DNA from: a virus
Reading direction: 5' to 3' (one strand)
Virus record (IMG/VR): IMGVR_UViG_3300042988_000341
Coordinates: 1-64,000 of that record
DNA length: 64,000 nt
The notes under the pieces are model-generated. The model did no database searches and was not told the DNA's origin. It saw only the letters and a program-made list of their open reading frames with translations. Below are positions 8,121 to 20,000 of this stretch, one piece after another. Every line of letters begins with the position of its first letter. The stretch's first letter is position 1. The translations under genes were made by a program, and so were the position numbers.

Positions 8121-9893
8121 ATGCCTACACCACTAATCAACACATTAAACACATCAACGCCCGCCGTGCCGGCAAACCCAGTAACTGCGGCCGAGCTTAA
8201 TGCCGCGCCAATATCAACCGCTACCGCTGGTCCACTATCGTCTACAGCAGTACAAGCAATAACTGCTCAGATGGCAGTCAATGTACAGAAATTATCCAGC
8301 GACGACCAGAAATCAGCTGGCGTTATCAATAGTACTACCGGCGTGACCGCAACGCAACTAGAAGCCGCGGGAACTATAGCTCCTGGTTCGGGTTCATTAA
8401 CCGCAATGCTAATCAGTAAAGGCATGTCACCAACAAAGGCACTAGATGGAGTAATGACTGGTTCTGGCGGCGCTACATCTTCCGCCACATTAGTTAACAA
8501 CATCCAACCGCAGACAAAAGCAATAGAGACTGTATTATCAAAATCAGCAGCATCTCTTCAAACAAGTGGGATACTTACCGGCAAAGAAAGTTCAGCACAA
8601 GCAGGCGGCCCAATTATGGCGGCGGCAGTTCTTGGAGTAGGAGCAGTTACAAAACTATTAAGTAGTAGTAGTCCGTCATCAGGTCTAGGTATCAAGATGC
8701 CAAATTCAGTAGGCAGTTTATCTGATATGTTCTCAAGCGGTAAGTCTGCGGGCGGTATGGCAGATAAACTAACTTCTGGTGGAATCGCTACTAGCATCAG
8801 TGGCATGATGGATTCTGCGACAAAATCAGCAACTGGTGCCCTAAATGGACTAAAAAGCACAGCGGAAAAGGCATTCTCGTCAGTAGAAAGTTCTTTTGTA
8901 TCATTAAAGGGAGGAGTAACGAACACCCTAGGCAAAGTCTCAGCATCTGCTAGTGCTATTAAACTCAGTGATGCTTCACTAGCAAACAAAAAAGTAGAAG
9001 AAACAAAAGCAGAAGTAGCAGCATTAGAAGAAGCTGTGCTTGATGCTAAGAAAAAATACAGAGAAGATGATTCAGAAACGAACTCATTAGCTCTTGCTAC
9101 AGCAGAAAAAAACCTAGCTGCGGCAAAGCAAAAGCAAGCAAAAGCAAGCACTAGTTTTCTATCTTCGGCGACAGCAAGTATGCCAAGTATGTCATCAATA
9201 AGCAACACTCTTAACTCTGGTATCAATGCTCTGCCTGGAGGCATTGGTGCCTTCGCAACTCAAGTGTCGTCGAAAGGCGGCAACCCACTAACATCAATAA
9301 TGTCTGCTACTAAATCTGCCAGCGGCAGTAGTTCATCATTTGACCTGTCTAAAAGCGCTGGCAATATCATGGCCAGCGTTAACAGTACCATAAGTAGCTC
9401 AATGAAGACTGCGATGGGCACTGCTGACAGTGCTTTGAAATCAGCACAAACAGCAGCGAGTGGCATGATGGGACAACTAGAAACAAGCCTAGCATCGATC
9501 GGCTCAGCGGCAGGCCAAATAAAAATGCCAGTTATGTCCGGAGATGCCACGGCAAAGTCAGCAAAGGCATCAATGACCGCAGTACAAGGCAAGTTACTAG
9601 GCGATCCAAAAATTCCAAGACCGGGCGCAGTGACTAATGATACAGAATCGACAGAAGATCCTGATGAAGCAGTCAACAAACAAGCAACCGCACTGGCCGC
9701 CATTGAGGATAAGCAGTCTGCTGTTGACATCATTGATCAGAAAATAGGCGCAATATTTGAAAAAATAGCAGCTAAAACTATTAGTCAGGACGATGGCTAC
9801 TCTCAGATCAGTAAACTTCAAGCTGAGTTAGATACTGCCCAAGAGCAATTAGCTATTGCTCAGGGTAAGTATCAGGCTACAGTTAGCGCATAA
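8121..9893 (+). CDS. Ser/Ala-rich structural protein of unknown role
   Basis: 590 residues dominated by Ala, Ser, Thr and Gly, with no recognised domain. Two stretches look like coiled coil: about 290-345 (KKVEETKAEVAALEEAVLDAK and following) and 520-585 (QATALAAIEDKQSAVDIID and following). A hydrophobic stretch near residue 165-180 (GPIMAAAVLGVGAVTKLL) could be membrane-seeking. Its position between the spike and gp25, with a 2-base gap from the spike gene, implies a virion or assembly role. Length and composition would suit a tape-measure, hub-associated or ejected protein. None of these can be shown from sequence alone. Confidence 0.6.
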   Translation: MPTPLINTLNTSTPAVPANPVTAAELNAAPISTATAGPLSSTAVQAITAQMAVNVQKLSSDDQKSAGVINSTTGVTATQLEAAGTIAPGSGSLTAMLISKGMSPTKALDGVMTGSGGATSSATLVNNIQPQTKAIETVLSKSAASLQTSGILTGKESSAQAGGPIMAAAVLGVGAVTKLLSSSSPSSGLGIKMPNSVGSLSDMFSSGKSAGGMADKLTSGGIATSISGMMDSATKSATGALNGLKSTAEKAFSSVESSFVSLKGGVTNTLGKVSASASAIKLSDASLANKKVEETKAEVAALEEAVLDAKKKYREDDSETNSLALATAEKNLAAAKQKQAKASTSFLSSATASMPSMSSISNTLNSGINALPGGIGAFATQVSSKGGNPLTSIMSATKSASGSSSSFDLSKSAGNIMASVNSTISSSMKTAMGTADSALKSAQTAASGMMGQLETSLASIGSAAGQIKMPVMSGDATAKSAKASMTAVQGKLLGDPKIPRPGAVTNDTESTEDPDEAVNKQATALAAIEDKQSAVDIIDQKIGAIFEKIAAKTISQDDGYSQISKLQAELDTAQEQLAIAQGKYQATVSA

Positions 9894-9896
9894 ATA
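9889..9896 (+). promoter_or_regulatory. Late promoter octamer before gp25
   Basis: CATAAATA overlaps the stop codon of the preceding gene and ends 4 bases before the gp25 ATG. Initiation at the usual distance would fall within the start codon. Confidence 0.5.
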
Positions 9897-9900
9897 CATC

Positions 9901-10332
9901 ATGGCACTATTTACCGGCTTTTCGACGATTGACATTAACACTCCAGCATCAAAAATTATTGATGGGCTGTTGATCGAAAATAAGACACTAGGAAAGAAGT
10001 TCAAACTCACGGACAAAGAATTAATCGTTAGGGACTTAATGAACTCATTGTCAATCAAGCAGGGTGAAAAGGTAGGCAATCCTACATATGGCACTGCCAT
10101 CTGGAGCTATGTGTTTGATCCAAGTACTGATGAATTACACGCCGAAATGGAAAGTGAAATCAGAAGAGTGATTGCCTTAGATCCTCGAGTAATCCTACAC
10201 TCATGTACTGTAACGCCAAGCGAGAATGATGTGAGTATAGAGATGGAAGTTGAGTTTAATCCGTTCGCAGAAATAAGCATCATTGGATTAAGTCTTAGTA
10301 AGAGTACAGGCACTGTCTCACAAATCTCATAA
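9901..10332 (+). CDS. 25: Baseplate wedge protein gp25 (GPW/gp25 family)
   Basis: 143 residues, near the T4 length of 132. The family pattern is clear: an N-terminal FSTIDIN segment, then DLMNSLSIKQGEKVGNPTYG, then the conserved helix region DELHAEMESEIRRVIALDPR with trailing beta strands. In contractile machines gp25 nucleates sheath polymerisation at the wedge. An upstream in-frame ATG at 9856 lies inside the previous gene. I choose 9901 because MALFTGFST is the usual beginning of the family. No ribosome binding site is visible, and a late-promoter octamer lies just before the start. Confidence 0.92.
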   Translation: MALFTGFSTIDINTPASKIIDGLLIENKTLGKKFKLTDKELIVRDLMNSLSIKQGEKVGNPTYGTAIWSYVFDPSTDELHAEMESEIRRVIALDPRVILHSCTVTPSENDVSIEMEVEFNPFAEISIIGLSLSKSTGTVSQIS

Positions 10333-10338
10333 AAGTCA

Positions 10339-10369
10339 GTGATTTTCAGCGTGATAAATACTAAATCAC
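10339..10369 (+). promoter_or_regulatory. Late promoter of gp6 inside an inverted repeat
   Basis: GATAAATA at 10353-10360 lies between GTGATTT (10339-10345) and AAATCAC (10363-10369), a perfect 7-bp inverted repeat. The gp6 start is 21 bases further on. Confidence 0.65.
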
Positions 10370-10381
10370 GGGAAATCTAAC

Positions 10382-13300
10382 ATGGCATCAACATCAAGAC
10401 AATCAAGTTTATTCGGCGCACAAGACTGGCAAAAGCTGTATCAGGCATACAGCAGCGCTGATTTACAGTCGTATGACTACGAATCCCTACGCAAAAACTT
10501 CATTGACTACCTGACGCAAAATTATCCAGAGACATTCAATGACTATGTTGAGTCAAGTGAATTCGTTGCCTTACTCGATGTCATGGCATATATGGGACAA
10601 GCGTTAGCATTCCGTGGTGACTTAAACGCCCGCGAGAACTTCATGGACACAGCCCAGCGCCGCGACTCTGTAATTAAACTTGCCAACTTAATTAGTTATA
10701 ATCCAAAGAGAAACAACGCAGCGCAGGGTCTAGTAAAAGTTACGGCAGTATCTACTACTGAAAACATCACTGACATCAACGGCAATCAACTAAGCGATCG
10801 TGTGATATTATGGAATGACCCATCAAATTCAAGCTGGCAAGAACAATTCAACACAGTAATTAATGCTACTCTACTTAATAATCAGCGTATAGGTAAGCCC
10901 GGCAACAGTCAAGATTTATTAGGCATCAAAACTGATGAGTACACTATCAACATTCCTGCCTCGCAACTTCCTACATCAACTTATCAAGCACAAGTCGGTG
11001 GCACCACAATGAACTTCGAGCTAGTGTCTATATCTAGTCTAAATCAAGACTACTTGTATGAATTACCGCCAGCTCCCAACAGTCAGTTTAGTATGCTGTA
11101 TAGAAATGATAAACTGGGATACGGTAGCATAAACACTGGATTTTTCTTCTACTTCAAGCAAGGTAGTTTACAAACTGTTGATTTTAGTTTTGCCGAAGCA
11201 ATTCAAAACAATATGCAACTAATAAATGTACAGGGTGTTAACAATTCAGATACATGGTTGTACAAGCTAGACACCACTGGTACACCAACTGATCTATGGA
11301 CTCAAGTTCAGAACGTATATACCGCATCTACTGATAGTAATGGCGCCTCAGTAAAGAGTTTGTACAGTGTGACGAGTAGAGCAAACGATGAAGTAACTTA
11401 TGTTTTTGGCGACGGCGTGTTCTCGACAATACCTACCGGTAATTTTCGTGCGTATGTCCGTAGCAGTAATGCTCTAGAATACACCATTAATCCAACAGAA
11501 ATGTCTGGTATCTCTGTAGACATCAATTACGTCAGTCGTAGTGGTCGCCAAGAGACACTAACAGTCACTTTCTCGCTACAAACTCCCAACAGCACTGCTC
11601 AAAATCGCGAATCACTATCAGCAATCAAAGAACGTGCTCCTGCTAGATTCTATACACAAAATCGTATGGTTAACGGCGAAGACTACACCAGCTTTCCGTT
11701 TACTTTATACAACTCAATCATCAAATCAAAAGCTCTGAACAGAACGAGTATTGGCGTGTCACGCAATCTAGATTTGCTTGACCCAACAGGTAAGTACAGT
11801 TCTACTAACGTGTTTGCTGACGACGGCGCAATTACTTTTGACAATACACCATACACAACAACATTCTCTACTTCTAATACTTACTATGCTACTGAGTTTT
11901 TAAGTAGCACTCTGCCGGCCATTTTAGCAGAATCCGCCACACTACAGTACTATCATACATACTACACTAAGTATCCAGTCACAGCGGAAGTCCCCGAAAC
12001 GGAATGGTGGCTAACATCTATAAACGGAACTCAAGTTACTGGATATTTCTTCACTACCGCTGCCTCTTCTGGTAGTAAAGCGCCAATCGCAGTGGGCTCA
12101 TTCAGTAGTTCGAGTGCTAGATTTATCACAAAGGGAGCGTTACTGGAGTTTGTTCCTAAAGTAGCAGGTCAGTACTTCGATGATAACAACAGATTGACAA
12201 CAGTCAAAACAGGTAAAGAAAGTATCTGGGTAGCAGTTGACGGCGTTGTAGGCGACGGCTATAACTACGGTATAGGTAATTTAAGTTCAGGGCTTGGCCC
12301 GATCACCCTAAGTGGTTATGTACCAAAGAATACAATGATTAGAGCCACTAAAGGCATCATTCCTGAGTTCAGCACCACATTAAGTACTACAATCAGCACA
12401 GAGGCTCTTGCTAAAATTAGACTAAAGCAAAACTTTGCCCTACAGTTCAGCAATGGTAAAATTGTTACTGATGAGCGCTGGTCAGTGATTGATATCCCTA
12501 CGTACACTGGAACTGAACTACGTAATGATTATCTAGTCAAGTTCGAGTATAACGCCACTGATAGTAACTATCTTGTGTCTATTAGAAACGTCAAATACTC
12601 ATTCTCTAGCGTATCGGAAGTAAGATTTACATACGATAGCAGTCAACGTGTTTATGACCCAAAAACAGGACAAGTGCTTAGTGATTATGTCGGTGTTTTA
12701 ATTCCAGGACAATCTGACACCTATTTGAACATCATCGGTCAGCCAGCTCAAAGTGACGGCTACGCAGATGATTTTCAAGTGACCGTGTCTCCGATAAATC
12801 AAACCACTGGTTACTCATCTAATCCAAATTTCTTTGATGTGATAACTGATAGTACAACTGAGCCCACTATTAAAGTAGGCACTACTGTATTCTTCTCCAC
12901 TGCTGTCGGAGATGCCACAGGACTAACCACAACACAGTTACTAGCAAAAGATACAGTGGTTTACTCTGACTCGCTAGTATCACTAGCACAGGTAAGTGAT
13001 GCTGTTTATGAGTATAAAACTGGTCAAGTGTTCTACTGTCCATCAGCATTAGACATAAATCTAACATCAGAAATTATGGTAGGAACAAACTATTATCTAG
13101 TGACCGCTACGTGTAATAGTGATCATAAATTGTTGGATGGAACCACAGTGATCATACGAAATAAAACAACCATCACTGATTACACCAGACCGTATTATGG
13201 CAAGTTCACAATTACTAGAATCAGCGACAAGGTATTCACGTACAAGACGGAGACTACCGTTCAGTTGACAACGCCGTTGACGAATGAGTCGAAAGTAGCA

Positions 13301-14014
13301 GAGCGTTTCTATATTTCTTCGGAAATCCCAGCGACTTACCCTATCGTACTAGAATTATCGGATGTTACGGATAACTACAGCGCTGCTGTTGGCACTGATG
13401 GCTTGAACTTTCAATATCGTCATAACAGCGGACAGACAAGTAGAATTGATCCATCAACAACTAACATCATCGATTTGTATCTAGTTACTCAGAGTTATTA
13501 TACTAACTATACAAATTGGATTACTGACACCACGGGTACTCTAACTGAGCCCGACAAGCCGACACTAAATGAACTACAGCAGTCATACGGTGAATTGGAC
13601 AGCTACAAGATGGTAAGCGATAGTGTAGTGCTGAATAGCGTGACATTTAAGCCACTGTTTGGCTCAAAAGCAATAGCATCACTTCAAGCAACCATCAAAG
13701 TCGTCAAAAATGCCAAGACCACTGCCAGTGATACTCAAATACGTAGTAGTGTGTTGTCGGCGATGAACACATACTTTTCGATTGACAACTGGAATTTCGG
13801 TGACACGTTCTACTTCTCTGAGTTGAGTGCTTATCTACACAGTCAATTAGGCTCAATGATTAGTTCCGTGATCCTGGTATCTAGCGACCCGACCGCAAAA
13901 TTCGGCGATATGTACGAAGTGCGAAGTGCTCCATACGAGATTTTCGTCAATGGCGCAACAGTAAGTGACATTGTGGTACTAAGCAGTTTGACCGCCAGTA
14001 ACATGAATCGATAA
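10382..14014 (+). CDS. 6: Baseplate wedge protein gp6 (enlarged)
   Basis: 1,210 residues against 660 in T4. The N-terminal region is typical of gp6 and related wedge proteins: an LRKNFIDYL segment, VALLDVMAYMGQALAFRGDLN, then RRDSVIKLANLISYNPK. A J-like domain with ERAPARFYTQNRMVNGEDY (about residues 415-435) matches the conserved 'xRAPxxxxxxxRxVTxxDY' region. The C-terminus (VVKNAKTTASDTQIRSS and following) also fits. The insertion between about 450 and 1,050 is beta-rich. gp6 dimers form the inner ring that joins the wedges. The gene has its own late promoter. Confidence 0.9.
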   Translation: MASTSRQSSLFGAQDWQKLYQAYSSADLQSYDYESLRKNFIDYLTQNYPETFNDYVESSEFVALLDVMAYMGQALAFRGDLNARENFMDTAQRRDSVIKLANLISYNPKRNNAAQGLVKVTAVSTTENITDINGNQLSDRVILWNDPSNSSWQEQFNTVINATLLNNQRIGKPGNSQDLLGIKTDEYTINIPASQLPTSTYQAQVGGTTMNFELVSISSLNQDYLYELPPAPNSQFSMLYRNDKLGYGSINTGFFFYFKQGSLQTVDFSFAEAIQNNMQLINVQGVNNSDTWLYKLDTTGTPTDLWTQVQNVYTASTDSNGASVKSLYSVTSRANDEVTYVFGDGVFSTIPTGNFRAYVRSSNALEYTINPTEMSGISVDINYVSRSGRQETLTVTFSLQTPNSTAQNRESLSAIKERAPARFYTQNRMVNGEDYTSFPFTLYNSIIKSKALNRTSIGVSRNLDLLDPTGKYSSTNVFADDGAITFDNTPYTTTFSTSNTYYATEFLSSTLPAILAESATLQYYHTYYTKYPVTAEVPETEWWLTSINGTQVTGYFFTTAASSGSKAPIAVGSFSSSSARFITKGALLEFVPKVAGQYFDDNNRLTTVKTGKESIWVAVDGVVGDGYNYGIGNLSSGLGPITLSGYVPKNTMIRATKGIIPEFSTTLSTTISTEALAKIRLKQNFALQFSNGKIVTDERWSVIDIPTYTGTELRNDYLVKFEYNATDSNYLVSIRNVKYSFSSVSEVRFTYDSSQRVYDPKTGQVLSDYVGVLIPGQSDTYLNIIGQPAQSDGYADDFQVTVSPINQTTGYSSNPNFFDVITDSTTEPTIKVGTTVFFSTAVGDATGLTTTQLLAKDTVVYSDSLVSLAQVSDAVYEYKTGQVFYCPSALDINLTSEIMVGTNYYLVTATCNSDHKLLDGTTVIIRNKTTITDYTRPYYGKFTITRISDKVFTYKTETTVQLTTPLTNESKVAERFYISSEIPATYPIVLELSDVTDNYSAAVGTDGLNFQYRHNSGQTSRIDPSTTNIIDLYLVTQSYYTNYTNWITDTTGTLTEPDKPTLNELQQSYGELDSYKMVSDSVVLNSVTFKPLFGSKAIASLQATIKVVKNAKTTASDTQIRSSVLSAMNTYFSIDNWNFGDTFYFSELSAYLHSQLGSMISSVILVSSDPTAKFGDMYEVRSAPYEIFVNGATVSDIVVLSSLTASNMNR

Positions 14015-14035
14015 GAAAATCAGCGTTTTTGCCAA

Positions 14036-14043
14036 GATAAATA
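14036..14043 (+). promoter_or_regulatory. Late promoter of the giant structural gene
   Basis: GATAAATA lies 27 bases before the ATG at 14071. An AGGTAA ribosome-binding-like element lies between them. Confidence 0.65.
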
Positions 14044-14070
14044 CTATATCTACAACAGGTAAAGTATAAA

Positions 14071-17000
14071 ATGGTGAACCAAGTCAGAACCCTCGATTTT
14101 CTTCCAGAGATTTTTCAAACTGAAACTAACGATCAGTTTCTATCATCAACGCTGGATGTTCTAACCAAACAGCCGAACATGACCCGTGTCCAGGGTTACA
14201 TCGGTAACAAATATGGCTATGCTATCGAGGCCGGTGACAATTACGTCACAGAGACTACACAGAGTCGCAGTAATTATCAATTAGATCCTGCTGTTGTTTT
14301 TCTAAAAGAAGACACACAGATTGCTCAAGATTTTATCGACTATCCCGGCATCATTGCTGCTCTTACTAACGGCGGCGGCGTAACATCAAATCATAACAAA
14401 CTATTCAGCAACACTTTTTACAGTTGGGACAGTTTCGCGGATATCGATAAACTGGTAAACTATGCACAATATTACTGGTTACCATTAGGGCCTGACGCTA
14501 TTCTAATCTATGAAGATGTCGATGTCACTGATATTTTAGGCAAAACTAACTACACGGCGCCAAATGGCCTAGCATTCGTCAATGGTTTAAAAGTAAACTT
14601 CTCTGGTACAGTCACTCCGTCTAATTACGCTAACGTAGATTACTACGTAGAAGGCGTTGGTACATCAATCACTTTAGTGCCAGCAAGCGAACTGCTATGT
14701 ACGGAAGTTACTGGTGGCGGCATCTATACACCGTGGGACAATGATCCGTATGATACTGTTGACTGGAGCATTTCTCTCTACGTGCCTATTCAGCCTGACT
14801 ACATCGTAATCAATAGAAGTAGCAGAGATAGAAACGCATGGAGTAGAGGTAATCGCTGGTTCCATCAAGGCGTAATCGACGCTACTGTCAAATACAATGG
14901 CGATGTAACTAACAATCAGTACAACACTCAAACCCGCGCTCAGCGCCCTATTGTAGAATTTCAAGGCAATATGTCGTTGTATAACAGCGGCAAGTCATAT
15001 GCTGCCATTGTAGATTTTATCGACACTCGTACAAAAGATGCGCTATCAACAGTGGCCGGTAGTAACGGCATTCAAGTTAAGACAGACGTTAATCGTACTA
15101 GTAATCGAGTATCAACGGAAGGTATTGTCGTCAATGACACTACTAATTTAGTAGAAGGTATGACAGTAACATTCTCTGGCAACTTGCCGATTGAGTTGGA
15201 TGCCACTAAAGAATACGTAATTCGCTCAATCGATAACGTTCTATCTACCATCACTGTTAGTTTGCCACCAACTGTATTAAACGGCACTACTACATATCAC
15301 CCAGTAATCAAAGCTACGGTGGGTTCATATGACATGAAGGTAACTGGCATCTCTGAGATCGGTCTACTAAACGATACTACCGTCGTATTCGCTAACGATA
15401 ATGACATCAACGTTCGTAAAACTGTGTACAAAGTAACAACAGTAGAAGCGGGCGCAGATGCTAAAAAAATCATCGCATTAACACCTCTGCCTAACGTAAC
15501 AGTAGAGACTGGCAGTCAAATTTATGTTGCTGCTGGTCCAGGAGATTATCTAGGCCAGGCATGGCGCTTTGAGATTGACACCACTGGCGTAATTCGTCCG
15601 GCGGGCGATCAAGGCTGGACTCAGAGTCAAAAGAAAATCGCTATTAATCAAAGCCCGTTGTTCGACATCGTTGACGATAATGAAATCAGTTTCTCTGATA
15701 CTTCATTCTACATGAACTCATCATTTGCGGGCTCTAAATTGTTCAGCTACACTATTGGCACTGGCACTAACGACAGCGTGTTAGGATTTGCGACAACATA
15801 CAGTAGTCCAGCCAATACTGGTGACTTCTTGTTCACTGTTCACATGAATAGCGACAAGTTCACTTACACCAATGATAGTACCGGTTCAACGATTACAAAG
15901 ATGATCAGTGATGGTTACGCCCAGTATCGCCCAACGACAACTGCTACAGTAAAACGCACCGGTTGGGTAAAAGCAGTAGCTCCGAGTGTACAATATCAAG
16001 TATTCATATTTGACGTGACTGATGTCAACAAGAGCGGTCTTGTGTGTGATGTGGCAATGAGTTCAGAAGCGCAGACTCTATGGGCTCCTATAAAAATATA
16101 CAAGAATGGTGAGTTCATTGATAGCTCATACTACAAGACGACAGTTGATACTACTATCGGCACTACAATAGTAACATTCAATGATGGTCTATCAGTGGGC
16201 GATCAAGTATCAGTACAACTTATTAGTGATCAGGTAAGTAAGACTGCGTACTACCAGATTCCAAGTAATTTACAAAGTAACCCATTCAATACACAAATCA
16301 GTAGTGTTGCTGCTGGTGACTTGAAGAATTACTACAACAGCATCTTTGGTAATGCTCCGAACGCAGCTGGTGTAGTATTCGGTCAGAATAACTTGGGCAA
16401 CTTAGGCGACCTAGCAAAGTACGGCAACACAATTATTCAGAATAGTGCTAGTCTGTTATTACCTGGCGTATTCTTACGTAAGTCATCGTACAACATTCAG
16501 GATGCTCTACAGTACAACTGTGACGAGTACATGGATTATAAGCATACGTTGCTACAACTAGCGTACACTGGTGATTACAGTGTATATCAAACAGTTGACA
16601 CCATCCTAGATGACATCATCTATCAGATTTCTAGTGCTAAGAACGAAAGTGACTCTTTCTATTGGAGTGACATGATCGTTAGCGGTAGCCCATTTAGTGT
16701 CAATACATACTCATTTGGTGCGGCGGTGACGGTTGCTACATTTGCTACTAGTAGAGTTTATGACTTTGCTAATGCTAACTACTACGGTCTAGCCGTGTAT
16801 ATTACGGAAACAGTAGATGGCGTTACTACGACATCTCAGCTAATCAGAGGCGTGGATTACTTTCCAAGTACCACTGAACCTAGTGTCACTATTAAACGCT
16901 CAATATCAACTAGCACAACAATCACAGTCAAAGAATACAATCAGACGTGGGGTAGTTATATCCCCAACACCCCAACAAAACTAGGTTTGTACCCAGCAAC

Positions 17001-20000
17001 TATACCGCATGTCAAGCTAGATGCTACGTACACTCAACCGACTTACTTCATCGTCGGTCACGACGGCAGTCACAACAGATTGTATGGCACATATACTGAC
17101 GGTAAGTTAGATGACTTCCGCGATCTAGCATTGCTCGAATTCGAAACTAGAATTTACAACAACTTAAAAGTCAGCGGAGATATTCCACTACAATACACTG
17201 ATGTGTTTCCTGGTCAGTGGCGTAAAACTGATTATAGTTGGGAAGAAATCTTACCAACATATACTTCTAACTTCTTGAACTGGGTAGGCAAAAATAAACT
17301 TGGTGACTATCGTCGTCAAGTATTCTCGCACACTAATAGCTTCTCATTTAACTACAACAAAGCAACAAATACAGCCGACAGCACTCTATTAAAACAAGGT
17401 AACTGGCGCGGCATCTACAACTGGTTCTACGACACTAGCAACCCAGCGGATGCTCCATGGGAGATGTTAGGCTTTACTACTAAACCTCAATGGTGGGACA
17501 GTCGTTACGGTAGTGCTCCGTACACAACAGGCAACATGTTAATGTGGCAAGACATTGCTGATGGACGAGTGTGGAACAACGGTACACCGTACATTGACAG
17601 CACTCGTGTTCGTCCTGGACTCCTAAAGACACTACCGGTGGATGATGCTGGCGCATTAATAGATCCTCTAGTAAAGATTATTAAAAACTACGACAGTCTA
17701 ACGTTCGAACGTGGATGGGTAGCCGGCGATCAAGGTCCAACTGAAACTAGTTACTTGAAGAGTAGTAGTTGGCCATTCGACTTGATGAAGTTGATGAGTG
17801 TTTTAAAACCAGCTGACTTCTATAACTTGAATGCTGACCGCGACATGTATAAGTACGACTCAGACTTAGATCAGTATCTATTCAACGGTAGATATCATTT
17901 AGACCCAGCGGATCTAATAATCTACGGCAACGGCACTGCTAAGCACAGTTACATCAACTGGGTAGTAGACTACATCAATCAAACTGGCACAGACGGCCAA
18001 GCATCAGTAGCAACTACGTTAAAGAACATCGATGTTCGTTTAACATACAAACTAGCTGGCTTTAGTGACAAGCAATATCTACGATTCTTAACAGAGAACA
18101 CTGCGCCTAGTGCTACGTCAAATAGCTTATTAATCCCAGATGACAGTTACTCAGTCTTGTTGTACGATAATGTACCTAGTGATAAAGTGACATACAGTAG
18201 TGTAATTATTCAAAAAACTGATAGAGGTTACACTGTTTGGGGTAACAGTATTACTAATCCGTACTTCAAAACAGTAGCGCCAAAAGTCGGACCATATCAG
18301 AAACTTACTTACGGTAATACAACCGTTCAACTATCAACGGTGTACGATGCTGCGTCATCAGTATCAATCGCTTACGGCACTGAGTTCTATACTATTCAGG
18401 GCGTTAGTGAGTTCTTACGCAACTATGGTCGTTGGTTAACTGAGCACGGTGTGGTATTTGAAAACTCACGCGACGATGCTCTAATCGACTGGACAGCTAT
18501 GATCGGCGAGTTCGTTAGTTGGGCTCAGCAAATGTGGGAGACTGGTAGTATCATTAGCTTGAACCCAAACGCTAAAGAATTCAAAATGTACAAATCAGGG
18601 TTGATCGTACAGCCTCTAACATTACACAAAGAAAACTTCATTCTCAATCAAAACTTGATTACCCTCAAGAGTCAGAACATGGCAGTGTTGAGAAACAACG
18701 AAGAGTTTAGTGTACGTGTGCTAAGCGACGGCGACACTATTGCGTACACTAATCTACACTTGAGTACTGTTGAACACGCTATTGTTTTCGACAATCAGAC
18801 AGTATTCGGTGATACTATTTACAATACAGACAGTGGTCTAAGACAAACTCGACTGGTCATGCAAGGCAAGAAAACTGCCGACTGGAGCGGCTACGTAAAC
18901 GCTGACGGTTTTATTCTCAACCAAGCTGACATCAGTGAGTGGGACAACTCTACAAAGTATCCTAAAGGTCAGATTGTTCTGTACAAAAATAAGTACTGGT
19001 TTGCTAAAGAACTAATCCAGCCATCAGATACGTTTGACTACACTCTTTGGACTGAGAGTAATTACGAGAACATCAAACAAGGCTTGTTGCCAAATCCTAG
19101 TACTGCTGCGTATGAGAGTAGTCAACTCTACGATATTCAACAAGCAAACTTAGAACAAGATGAAGATTTACTAGCATTTGGCTTGATAGGTTTCCGTCCA
19201 CGTGATTACATGTCGTTAGCATCGCTATCAGACGTTACGCAAATTAATGTTTACAAAAACATGATTAGCAGTAAGGGTACTAACAAGTCAACACTAGCGT
19301 TCAAGGGAGCAACACCGTTACAGGGCGATCTTGATTATGACGTTCGTGAAAACTGGGCAATCAAAACTAGCAACTTCGGTAGTGTACTAAACAGTAACTT
19401 CGTAGAAACGCCACTATATCAAAATCTACTTACTGGTAACCCAGCGATCATCGGCTTTGGTGACGCGATGGCAAGTACAGTAGATTTCTCGACAATAGGT
19501 TTCAAATCTGGAGTACAGCAAAAAGTTGCTATCGGTGACATCGCATTCAAGGGCAAAAAGAAGAACAAAGGCGGGCAAGACTACAAGTATCAGAACGATT
19601 TGATCAACTACGGACGCAGTCCAGATAACGCAAACTTCCTACCATCATACAGCTTGACGTATGTTGAAGAACGTGGCCTACCAACAGCCGGTTATGTCAA
19701 CATCGATGACGTTGACTACTATGCTTACAACTTATCTGATTTAAACTCTACTGCTACAAACATCTCTGATTTGTATCGCGGTGATGTAGTGTGGGTAGCA
19801 AACTACAACAGTAAGTGGGATGTGTTCACGCCAGTAAGCATTGGCACAGTACTAAGTTCAGTTAGAAACAACTTGAACGACACTGTAACATTGACATTCT
19901 CTGAACCGCATGGTCTACTAGAAGATGATCCGTTTGTAGTTGTTGATTTTGATGATCGTGTAAACGGTTACTACACAGCAACTACCATCGTTGATTTACG

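Noticed and set aside
8558-9244. Long antisense open frame opposite the Ser/Ala-rich gene
   Set aside because: It is the complement of a biased Ala/Ser/Lys coding sequence, which removes stop codons on the other strand; no motif, promoter or ribosome binding site supports it.
9856-9900. Longer start for gp25 at 9856
   Set aside because: It lies within the preceding gene and adds residues unlike the family; MALFTGFST at 9901 is the usual gp25 beginning.
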